A stretch of DNA of 64,000 bases from NCBI GenBank assembly GCA_944358375.1, contig CALVQT010000004.1, positions 17,767 through 81,766 of the forward strand, written 5' to 3'. This document shows, piece by piece, positions 35,951-44,265 of this stretch (position 1 is its first letter; each line of letters starts with the position of its first letter). A program made the translations under genes and the position numbers. Origin of the DNA: an uncultured Bacilli bacterium. Lineage in GTDB: Bacteria > Bacillota_I > Bacilli_A > RF39 > UBA660. A model generated the notes under the pieces. The model was not told the DNA's origin, made no database searches, and saw only the letters and a list, made by a program, of their open reading frames with translations.

Positions 35951-37810
35951 ATGAGTTGGATATTATCTCCGTTGATTGCTATATTAATATATGTTGATGC
36001 TCTTATATATACATTAGTTTCGTATGTATATAAGTTATTTATGTTGGTATGTCAAATAAATTTTAATTCTTTAGCTGCAATAATTGGACCATTAATCGAT
36101 AGATTAGAAGCCGTAATTATGGTTTTTATAATGTTTAAATTAGGTATAGCATTAATTCAGCTTTTATTAAAACCCGAAGATACTCCAACCGTAGGATCTA
36201 AATTAATAAAAAATATTTTTATTGTTGGAATTATGCTAATTTGTTATAATTTGGTTTTTAGTATTTTAAATGAAGTTAGTATGTTAATTATAGGTGTACC
36301 AGAAGGTTATTCGTTTACTACACTTAATTCAATTGCAAATGTAACTGATGTAGAAGATAATGGGTTAATTAATAGATTTATATTTGGAGAAGATTCCAAT
36401 ATAGGAGAGGTAGGAGATTTTATAGCTCTTAAAATGTTTGGAGTATTTCTAAGGGATGCTGCAGATGAATCACAATCAACCTATTTAGAAAATGCTGTAA
36501 TAGAGGGTGATACTTATAATTTCTTTAATGCCTATACTCTGGCAAGTGAAGTAAATAAAAATGTATTATATACTCCATTTATAAGTGGAATTTTGGGCAT
36601 TTATATGATTTATTGTATTGGTTCAGTTGTTATTGAGGTTGCTGTTAGAGTCTTTAAATTATTGGTTTTACAATTAGTTGCGCCTGTTGCAATAATAACA
36701 AAACTTAATGATAAAAGTGATATGTTTAATAAATATACAAAATTATATTTTTCTACATATACTTCTGTATTTTTTAGAATTTTTTCAGTTTTAGTCATAA
36801 ATGTTTTTATTAGCAAATTTATATTGAATCTTGATACATTTTTTGGCAATGCCGTTTCTCAAACTACAGGAATTACTAAATTATTCTTATTAATAATTGT
36901 AGTTGTAGCAGGACTTAAATTTATTAAAGATTTACCTAATTTGTTAAAAGAGTTAACAGGACAAGATTTTGGTGGTTCAAGTCCATCATTTGGTGGATAT
37001 ATGAGTGGCTTAATAGGTGGTGGATTTGGCGCTATTGCTGGTGGTGTTAGTGCATATAAGGCTGGAGCTGGTAAATCTGGAGTATTTGCTAATATTGCTG
37101 CTGGAGGAGTTGGCGGATATAGAGCGGGTTCTCAAGGTGATTCGATAAGTAAAAAAATTGCAAATATAACGGGAAATGTTTCAAAAGGAACACAAAGAGC
37201 ACAAAATTGGGCACAATATGGAAGTGCATTAAATGCTGGAAGAGCAAAATTAGAAAGAATGACTGGAGTTGGAATATCTCAAGATAGACAAATTAATCAT
37301 AATAATGCAGTTATTTCTGCCGCTGATGAATATGATAAAGCTCAAATAGAAGCAATTAAAGATATTAAAATGGGTTCTGGTGAAGGTAGCATTGCTTCAG
37401 AGCTTGTAGGATTTGATGGAAATTTTGCTGATGTTAAATTTGGTGATAATAAAGATGCTTTTGCTGAGAAGATGTTAGAATATAATACTGATTATATTAA
37501 TGAAAAAGCTGCTTTAGAAGTTGCACAAAGAAATGGTGATGAAACTGCAATAGCAACTGCTATGGCTAAAGTGACAGATGCTAAAAATCTAGCAATAAAA
37601 AGTGCCAGCGATGTTTATGATAAATATAAATCTGCTGCAAATAATGTTAATATTGATGCTAAGCGTACTGAATTAGAAAATCTTGCTGGTAAACAAATTG
37701 TAAAAGATGGTGATAAAATAGATGTTAAAGAAACTAAGAAGAAATTTAATGAGATGACTCAACGGATACAAAATACACAATCTTACCAAAGAACTCACAA
37801 GGAGAAATAA
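35951..37810 (+). CDS. VirB6/TrbL-like type IV secretion channel protein
   Basis: 619 residues from the ATG at 35951 (GTG at 35939 is part of the ribosome site). About seven membrane segments lie in the first 335 residues; a glycine-rich stretch at about 340-395 (PSFGGYMSGLIGGGFGAIAG) and a hydrophilic alanine-rich tail follow. This is the layout of TrbL/VirB6-type membrane channel proteins of Gram-positive conjugation systems. It stands first in a run with PrgI, VirB4 and VirD4 homologues, which supports the call. Confidence 0.78.
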   Translation: MSWILSPLIAILIYVDALIYTLVSYVYKLFMLVCQINFNSLAAIIGPLIDRLEAVIMVFIMFKLGIALIQLLLKPEDTPTVGSKLIKNIFIVGIMLICYNLVFSILNEVSMLIIGVPEGYSFTTLNSIANVTDVEDNGLINRFIFGEDSNIGEVGDFIALKMFGVFLRDAADESQSTYLENAVIEGDTYNFFNAYTLASEVNKNVLYTPFISGILGIYMIYCIGSVVIEVAVRVFKLLVLQLVAPVAIITKLNDKSDMFNKYTKLYFSTYTSVFFRIFSVLVINVFISKFILNLDTFFGNAVSQTTGITKLFLLIIVVVAGLKFIKDLPNLLKELTGQDFGGSSPSFGGYMSGLIGGGFGAIAGGVSAYKAGAGKSGVFANIAAGGVGGYRAGSQGDSISKKIANITGNVSKGTQRAQNWAQYGSALNAGRAKLERMTGVGISQDRQINHNNAVISAADEYDKAQIEAIKDIKMGSGEGSIASELVGFDGNFADVKFGDNKDAFAEKMLEYNTDYINEKAALEVAQRNGDETAIATAMAKVTDAKNLAIKSASDVYDKYKSAANNVNIDAKRTELENLAGKQIVKDGDKIDVKETKKKFNEMTQRIQNTQSYQRTHKEK

Positions 37811-37831
37811 ATAAGAAAGGAAAAAAGAGAT

Positions 37832-38167
37832 ATGAATCAATATATAATACCGGCTAATTCAAAAAGAAGTCAATTAATATTTAGTATATTTACTTGGACA
37901 GATATTGCTATTGTAATTGGGGGGTCATTTATTTCTTTATTGTTAATGCTTATTATATCTGGAGATGAAATTTATATGCTGGTTATTAAATTATTACCAT
38001 TAGCAATAGCACTTTTTTTGGTAGTTCCTATACCAAATTATCATAATGTGCTTATATTTATTAGAGAAGCAATGTTATATATAATGTCAGATAAAGAATA
38101 TATATGGAAAGGATGGTGTGCTACAAGCGATATTTATGACGAAGAAGTTGGAAAAAAATCAAACTGA
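37832..38167 (+). CDS. PrgI/VirB3-like type IV secretion protein
   Basis: 111 residues with two closely spaced membrane segments (about 25-45 and 50-68), starting MNQYIIPANSKRSQLIFSIF, the pattern of the PrgI family (TcpE/VirB3-like). It works with VirB4 at the inner membrane. AAAGGAAAAAAGAG stands upstream. Its last 30 bases overlap the next frame. Confidence 0.82.
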   Translation: MNQYIIPANSKRSQLIFSIFTWTDIAIVIGGSFISLLLMLIISGDEIYMLVIKLLPLAIALFLVVPIPNYHNVLIFIREAMLYIMSDKEYIWKGWCATSDIYDEEVGKKSN

Positions 38168-38693
38168 AAATTGGTTACCTATTAAAGGAATTCAAAATGG
38201 TGAAATAATTTTGGATAATGGTGTTCGAGTAACTGGGGTTAAGGTAAGACCTAGAAACATATTTATCCTAGATTATGATTCACAAAATAATGCTATATTT
38301 AATTTAAGAAATTTTTATAATACTATAGATTATCCTTTTTGGTTAATTGTTTCAGATAGACCAGTAGATATTAATGTTTATCTTGCCCAATTAAAATTAT
38401 TGTTTAATTCAGTACAAACTCAAGCTATTAGAAAGTTAGTAAGAGAGGATATTGATAAAGCTAATTTATTTATGAGCAAGGAAGTAAGTGTAACTGATAC
38501 TGAATATTTTATACTATTTAAAGATAAACGTCCTGAAATGATTCAAAAAAAGATTCAAAATTTAGTTTCTGGTCTTGCTAGTGCAGGATTGCAATCAGCA
38601 CAAGTTAGTAATGATGATTTAAGAATTTTAATTGATGGATTTATGAATGGTGGAGATACCACTAAGTTTGGAACGGTGATGAGTACGATATGA
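38136..38693 (+). CDS. TrsD/TraD-like conjugation protein beside VirB4
   Basis: 185 residues from an ATG at 38136 inside the end of the PrgI gene; no clear ribosome site, so translation is probably coupled. ENWLPIKGIQNGEIILDNG then VKVRPRNIFILD near residue 45, a middle region with LAQLKLLFNSVQTQ, and an end with helical repeats. It resembles the small TrsD-type protein that precedes the VirB4 ATPase in staphylococcal and related transfer regions. It overlaps virB4 by four bases (ATGA). It is not simply a lost N-terminus: the following VirB4 has its own N-terminal domain. Confidence 0.65.
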   Translation: MTKKLEKNQTENWLPIKGIQNGEIILDNGVRVTGVKVRPRNIFILDYDSQNNAIFNLRNFYNTIDYPFWLIVSDRPVDINVYLAQLKLLFNSVQTQAIRKLVREDIDKANLFMSKEVSVTDTEYFILFKDKRPEMIQKKIQNLVSGLASAGLQSAQVSNDDLRILIDGFMNGGDTTKFGTVMSTI

Positions 38694-40480
38694 GCGTAAG
38701 TTTTAAAAGCCAATTGGCTCCAAAAGGATTAGAAATTAGACCTTCAGAAATGATTATTAGCGGTAAGTATTGTTGCATTCTTACAATTATTAGTTATCCT
38801 AAAGCAATTAGTGAAGGTTATCTTGCAAATCTTACTCAATTATCAGGAATTAAAGTATGTATTAAACATATTCCGATTGCGTTTTCTGTATTATCAAAAA
38901 TGCTTAATAAAGAAATAGCTGATATGAAAGCAAGATATGCAAATGAACATGATAGAACGATTCAAGAGCAAATTAGACAAGATTATGAAAGTATTGAAGA
39001 ATTTATTTCAATGTTGACAGCAACTCAAGCAAGAATATTTGATTTTCAAATGCATGTAATGTTATCAGCTGATTCTCATGAAGAATTAGAAACTAAAAAA
39101 GTACAAGTTAAGAATTATTTAGATGCTATGGGAATGAAAGGCGTAGTTTTAAGATTTGAACAAGAAAAAATATTTAAAAGTATGTTACCAATATTTGATA
39201 AAAATGATATTGAAGAAAGAGTTGGTACACCAATACCATCTGTTTCAATCGCAGCTATGTATCCATTTGTTTTTGATAGCATAAAAGATCCAGGATTATC
39301 ATGCTTGCTTGGTGTAGATTATTCTGGTGGTGTTATATTATTTAATCAATTCTTATATCAAACTAAAAAAGAGTTTAATAGAAATAATGCTAATATGATT
39401 ATATTGGGTACTTCTGGTAGTGGTAAATCTACTGCTGCTAAAATTTTACTTAGGTCTAATATAAGAAATGGTCATAAAATAGTAGCTATTGATCCTGAGG
39501 GTGAACTTCAAGAAATGACTAAATTATATGGAGGAGATTTCATTGATTTAGGAAAAGGCGGAGATTTTGGTATGATAAATCCACTTGAAGTGGTATTAGA
39601 TGCCGATGATGAAGAAATGGCTGAAGGTACCGGATATGCTGTATTAACGCGTACGCTTCAAACATTAAAAGCATTTATGAAATATTATAGTCCCGATATT
39701 GAGGAAGATGTTCTTACATTGTTTAGTGAAGTTGTACAAGATACATATAAAAGATATAAAATAGACTATGATACAGATTTTAGTAAAATAATATCACACG
39801 ATTATCCAACTTTCGATGATGTTTATGCCACTATTAAAGGAAGACTTTTATCTATGACAGAGCATACACATGAAAGAGATATTATGGAAAGATTAGAACT
39901 TAAAGTTAGGCCTTTAACAAAAGAGTTAAGATATTATTTTACGGGTAAAACTACTATTGATACTGATGCAGATTTTATAGTGTTTAATATTCGTGAACTT
40001 ATGAATGCAGATAGTACTATTAGAAATGCTTTATTTTTCAATATTTTAAAATATGCATGGGGATTGACTTTGGACAGAGAAGTTAATACAATTTTGATGG
40101 TTGACGAAGCACATATGTTACTTGCTGATCAAAATACTTTAGGTGCAGAGTTTTTAGCTAGAATTCAAAGACGTAGTCGTAAATATAATACTGGTACTAT
40201 AATTATCACGCAACAGCCAACGGATTTTGCAGCACCTAATGTATTAATACATGGTAAAGCAATATTTGATAATGCATCTTATTACTTAGTAATGGGATTG
40301 AAAAAACAAGCTGTTGAAGATTTAAGTAAATTAGTTGATTTAAATGAGCAAGAGAAAGATTCAATTAAGAGATATAGTCAAGGGCAAGCATTATTTGTTT
40401 GTGGAAGTAGAAGAATGAGAATTAATGTTATTGCAACACAACAAGAATTAGAATCGTTTGGTTCTGGTGGAGGGCTATAA
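38690..40480 (+). CDS. virB4: VirB4-type secretion ATPase
   Basis: 596 residues. An N-terminal VirB4 domain (about 1-215, LAPKGLEIRPSEMIISGKY, then KVQVKNYLDAMGM) precedes the ATPase: Walker A ILGTSGSGKSTAAK near 239, VAIDPEGELQEM, Walker B ILMVDEAHMLLAD near 467, and IQRRSRKYNTGTIIITQQPTDF. It energises assembly and substrate transfer of the type IV system at the inner membrane. The translation start overlaps the preceding stop. A hairpin in the gap behind it hides the ribosome site of the next gene. Confidence 0.92.
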   Translation: MSVSFKSQLAPKGLEIRPSEMIISGKYCCILTIISYPKAISEGYLANLTQLSGIKVCIKHIPIAFSVLSKMLNKEIADMKARYANEHDRTIQEQIRQDYESIEEFISMLTATQARIFDFQMHVMLSADSHEELETKKVQVKNYLDAMGMKGVVLRFEQEKIFKSMLPIFDKNDIEERVGTPIPSVSIAAMYPFVFDSIKDPGLSCLLGVDYSGGVILFNQFLYQTKKEFNRNNANMIILGTSGSGKSTAAKILLRSNIRNGHKIVAIDPEGELQEMTKLYGGDFIDLGKGGDFGMINPLEVVLDADDEEMAEGTGYAVLTRTLQTLKAFMKYYSPDIEEDVLTLFSEVVQDTYKRYKIDYDTDFSKIISHDYPTFDDVYATIKGRLLSMTEHTHERDIMERLELKVRPLTKELRYYFTGKTTIDTDADFIVFNIRELMNADSTIRNALFFNILKYAWGLTLDREVNTILMVDEAHMLLADQNTLGAEFLARIQRRSRKYNTGTIIITQQPTDFAAPNVLIHGKAIFDNASYYLVMGLKKQAVEDLSKLVDLNEQEKDSIKRYSQGQALFVCGSRRMRINVIATQQELESFGSGGGL

Positions 40481-40486
40481 AAGTTC

Positions 40487-40503
40487 CTCCTTTTCTAAAG
40501 GAG
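40487..40503 (+). promoter_or_regulatory. hairpin hiding the ribosome site of the 968-residue gene
   Basis: CTCCTTT (40487-40493) pairs exactly with AAAGGAG (40497-40503), three-base loop. AAAGGAG is the ribosome site of the ATG at 40511. The virB4 stop is seven bases upstream of the stem, so a ribosome finishing virB4 would open it: translational coupling. Confidence 0.55.
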
Positions 40504-40510
40504 AAGTAGT

Positions 40511-43417
40511 ATGTATGATGATTCACATAACAATTTGGATGAAAATGGCGAAATAGAAGCAAATAAAGAATTAGAAGCCAAAAGACACGCGGAAGCAATT
40601 TTAGCTTCTGGTTTTGATGCTGTTCACCAATATAATTCTAAAGATGTTGATGCAATTAACAAAAGAGCAAAGAATCAAATTAATAATACAAATAAAAAAA
40701 CGAATGAAGAAAAAAGCACATCGTCATTGGACGAGAAAAATGATGAACTAAAATCTTCTGATGATAAAGATAAGAATAATGAAAATCAAGATAAGAAAGA
40801 AGAACCTAATAATAATAAAAAATTTAATGCAAGTGATTTATTAAATTCTGTTAATCCAATAGCAAAATTGAAAGCAAAATTAATGACAATAAAAGCTTCA
40901 TTGATGCTGATAGGTATAATTGCGCATATTTTTGGTATTGTGTTGCTTATTGTACTTTTTCTTATAATATTTGATGTTTTAATGAACTCAATTTCGTCAT
41001 TTTTTGGAATTGTTGAAGATACAAATGATGAAAATGCATTAACAATTAATGATAAATATTTATATGATGAAGATGGTAATCCTTATAGTAAAGATGAATT
41101 GGTTGAGATGTTAAAAAAAGATAATGAATGTAGTATAACTATATTTAGTACTATTTCTGATTTTTTTTCAACTATTAATGGTAAATTTGGTACTGGGAAT
41201 TTTTGTGCATATTCTAGATATGTATCTAAAAGCATAGATAAGTTAGAAGAGGAAAATCCTGGTCTTAAAATGGATAGATCTTTATTATTATCAGGTATGT
41301 TTTATGGATATGCTTCTCAGCCTAATAATTTAGAATATATTAACCCTTCTAGTATTCCTGATAGTGTAGAAGCAGTAGATCACTATAAATCTTTAATTGA
41401 TATGTTACAAGATGGCCTATTAACTAAAGCGGATGTTGATGAAATGATAAATGCTGCGGTAGCCGATCATACTCATAATTATTATCAATGGAAAATTGTT
41501 GATGAATATGATCGTAATGGTAATATTGTTAGATCAACTGGATATTGTGAAGAACATGAAACATCTGATGTAAAATATAGTCTATTAAGATGGCAAATGT
41601 TTATGAGATATGGGAAAGATGTTGTTGACACATATGATTTTCTTATGAAAAGAAAAAAATCATATCTTGAAAGTAGTGAAGAATGTAATGGTACCATATC
41701 TGATTCTGTATTGATGCAAAAACTTGCTCAATCAGGAGGGGTAGCTGTATTGGATGATAGTGTTGGCAAAGCAAAAGAATTTTTATCTGAATATGGCATA
41801 CCACAAAATTTAGAATTATTTGAACAAAAAGCTACTACTGAAGGATATACTAAAGATGTATTACAACCATATTCTTATAAAGATAAATCAGCTAATTTTG
41901 ATTATAGAACAGGATATGTTTATAAAGAATTTCCTTATTTTGAACAAGCGTACAATTCAGGACAAACTACTCTTGAATATGATGATGCGATTACACCTAA
42001 GATTATTGAAACTTTAATTACACAGGTTGTTGAGAAAAAAACTTATATGAATGAAATACTAAATTTAGAAGATCAAGATAATCCAGCTTATTTTCAACAA
42101 TTAGGTCAAATATGGTCTTCTGTTAAAGGAGCTTATTGTTCTGAATATGTACCATTACCTTTTAATGAAATACAAGTGGTTGTTGAAGATTGTGATGGTA
42201 GAGAATTGGGTACTACTAATTTTAAAGATTATATAATGGGTGTTGCTTATGGAGAAGTAAGCAATTCAGGGGATGATTATGTTAAATCTGAAATGGTAGC
42301 TGCTATTAGTTATGCTCTTGCAAGAAGAAATAATTATTCAAAACTATCTGCATCACAAAATAAGATTGTTATGAAGTCTGGAAACTGTGATCAGGTATAT
42401 TGTTCTATGGCACTTGGATGTTCTAGCATTAAATCTAATTTGGATTGTGGCGGATTTAAATGTACATCTTATCATCCAGGACTTAATTATACTTTTTATC
42501 ATGGTGCAGCAGGCGATGCATTAATTCAAAAATATTCACAGTTGTATGATGAAGCGTCACAGTTTTTGCTTGTTAAAGATGGAAGTGTTTTTTCAGCAGG
42601 ATATGTATCCACTGTACAAAATAAATGGAAAGAATTATCAGATAGTGGTATGTCATTTACTCAAATAATGCAACAAACTTATGGGCCTGATGGAGCTGAA
42701 TTAGTTAGATGTGAAAATTTAGATGAAGAAGGCAATTTAACTTCAGATGTAAATGAAACTACAAATAATTCCGATGCTGAAGTATATGGACAAGGATCTT
42801 ATAATAATGAGAATGTTACTATTAAAAAAGTTGGAAATACTACTAATGATATTTATAATAAAAAAGCACCAGATTTAGGTAAGTTTTATGGCTATTCTTA
42901 TAATGATGAGCCTGCTGGTAGAAATATAACTATTAATCCCAAGTGGGTTAACGCTAATATTGTAAATGTTGATTCTGATTGGGGAAATTCATATAGAGTA
43001 AATGTTCAAGCTAAAAATAATTATGAGATGGCATTTAAAAATATATCTAATATATTAACCAATGGGGTAGTGTTAAGTGATGGAAGTGTTTGCAAGTATA
43101 AATTAGATGATTTACAGGGAGGTAATACATTTGAGCAAAGGAAAACAACAAGTGGATATTTTAGTGATGAATCTTATGGTATAACTCAATCTTGGAATTA
43201 TAATAAATCATATACAATTAATGGTAAAATATATATGCCATATTCTAAGAATAGTACTATAACTGATTATAACGACTTTGTTAATGCTCTTGGAAAAGAA
43301 GAAGATTGTAGAAATGTAAATTATATTTTATATAAATATGCATATTCTCCTGCTGGATTTAGTTGGTCTAGATATGAAGAGATTTATGATGGATCTACAT
43401 TTACAATTAATTATTAA
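40511..43417 (+). CDS. type IV secretion wall protein: SpoIID-like plus degenerate M15 domain
   Basis: 968 residues. A charged cytoplasmic tail (1-125) is followed by a membrane segment at about 130-162 and a large outer region. About residues 555-730 resemble SpoIID/LytB: FKDYIMGVAYGEV near 573-585, with a Glu at the place of the catalytic Glu, then VAAISYALARRN and SVFSAGYVSTVQNKW with YGPDGAEL near 723. The last 90 residues resemble VanY/M15 peptidases (SDESYGITQSWNYN, later PAGFSWSRY and DGSTFTI), but the expected H, D and H zinc ligands read E, S and T. Conjugation systems usually carry a VirB1 or NlpC/P60 hydrolase in this place. It probably opens and binds peptidoglycan for the secretion channel. 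Confidence 0.72.
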   Translation: MYDDSHNNLDENGEIEANKELEAKRHAEAILASGFDAVHQYNSKDVDAINKRAKNQINNTNKKTNEEKSTSSLDEKNDELKSSDDKDKNNENQDKKEEPNNNKKFNASDLLNSVNPIAKLKAKLMTIKASLMLIGIIAHIFGIVLLIVLFLIIFDVLMNSISSFFGIVEDTNDENALTINDKYLYDEDGNPYSKDELVEMLKKDNECSITIFSTISDFFSTINGKFGTGNFCAYSRYVSKSIDKLEEENPGLKMDRSLLLSGMFYGYASQPNNLEYINPSSIPDSVEAVDHYKSLIDMLQDGLLTKADVDEMINAAVADHTHNYYQWKIVDEYDRNGNIVRSTGYCEEHETSDVKYSLLRWQMFMRYGKDVVDTYDFLMKRKKSYLESSEECNGTISDSVLMQKLAQSGGVAVLDDSVGKAKEFLSEYGIPQNLELFEQKATTEGYTKDVLQPYSYKDKSANFDYRTGYVYKEFPYFEQAYNSGQTTLEYDDAITPKIIETLITQVVEKKTYMNEILNLEDQDNPAYFQQLGQIWSSVKGAYCSEYVPLPFNEIQVVVEDCDGRELGTTNFKDYIMGVAYGEVSNSGDDYVKSEMVAAISYALARRNNYSKLSASQNKIVMKSGNCDQVYCSMALGCSSIKSNLDCGGFKCTSYHPGLNYTFYHGAAGDALIQKYSQLYDEASQFLLVKDGSVFSAGYVSTVQNKWKELSDSGMSFTQIMQQTYGPDGAELVRCENLDEEGNLTSDVNETTNNSDAEVYGQGSYNNENVTIKKVGNTTNDIYNKKAPDLGKFYGYSYNDEPAGRNITINPKWVNANIVNVDSDWGNSYRVNVQAKNNYEMAFKNISNILTNGVVLSDGSVCKYKLDDLQGGNTFEQRKTTSGYFSDESYGITQSWNYNKSYTINGKIYMPYSKNSTITDYNDFVNALGKEEDCRNVNYILYKYAYSPAGFSWSRYEEIYDGSTFTINY

Positions 43418-43431
43418 TAGGGAGGAATATA

Positions 43432-44223
43432 ATGAGTAAAGAAAAAAAAGTAACTTTAATTATAATATTAGTAATACTGTGTATTTTATTTATTATAATA
43501 ATCCCTTTAATAATTAAATATAATAAAGAACAAAATAAAATAAATTTTCCTGAGTATAATGATATAGAAATCACTGAGGGCTTGCTAGATAATGAGATTA
43601 CTTATGAACAAATAAAAAAAGAATTTGAGAATGATTATTATTTTAATAAACTTGCTATTATGATGGATTATGATAGTAGTCAATATACATCAGCATATTT
43701 AAAAAATATGTTATGGAATTTAATATTTAATTATGAGATTTCTAATGATAATTATTTTTCATATTTTGATTCAAAAGAAGGAAAATATTGTTTTAGTAAA
43801 CATAATTTAATAAATGCATTTAAAGAACTATATGATGTAGATATATCTGAAAATTATAATTATTTAGAGGGATATTATCAATATGTATATCTTAGTGGAA
43901 AAGGTTATTGCTTAGATTTTAAAAAAGTAGCTCAAGAATATAATAAAAATATAAAAGTAGCTGTTGAAAGAATGGCTATGATTGGAACAACGATTACGAC
44001 AGATTTATATGTATATGAATATAGTGCTATTACTGAAAATGAAAAATATTATGAAAATTTATTGGCACAAGCTATTGATAAAAAAAATTATTCACAAGCT
44101 AAATCAATAACTGAAAATAATTTAAATGGAGAAGTAACACATAAGCAATTACAATTTAAAAAAAATACAAATGGCAAATTTTTTAAATATAAAATTTTGA
44201 TTAGTAAAAAATTGTTTTATTAA
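43432..44223 (+). CDS. single-pass membrane protein of the secretion locus, unknown
   Basis: 263 residues. Membrane segment at about 7-29, then an outer domain rich in Tyr, Asn and Lys. The last third (KYYENLLAQAIDKKNYSQAK, then HKQLQFKKNTNGKFFKYKIL) could be an NTF2-like fold. In position and topology it corresponds to VirB8/TcpC-type proteins, but no sequence match is visible to me. GGGAGG precedes the ATG; a TATAAT at 44239-44244 behind it may add an internal promoter for virD4. Confidence 0.65.
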   Translation: MSKEKKVTLIIILVILCILFIIIIPLIIKYNKEQNKINFPEYNDIEITEGLLDNEITYEQIKKEFENDYYFNKLAIMMDYDSSQYTSAYLKNMLWNLIFNYEISNDNYFSYFDSKEGKYCFSKHNLINAFKELYDVDISENYNYLEGYYQYVYLSGKGYCLDFKKVAQEYNKNIKVAVERMAMIGTTITTDLYVYEYSAITENEKYYENLLAQAIDKKNYSQAKSITENNLNGEVTHKQLQFKKNTNGKFFKYKILISKKLFY

Positions 44224-44265
44224 TTTAAGATTCTATTGTATAATATAGTTGATATGAGGTGAGGT

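Noticed and set aside
38136..40480. A single virB4 gene broken by a frameshift
   Set aside because: The second frame contains a full VirB4 with its own N-terminal domain, and the first matches the separate small protein found before VirB4 in other transfer regions; the ATGA overlap is normal coupling.
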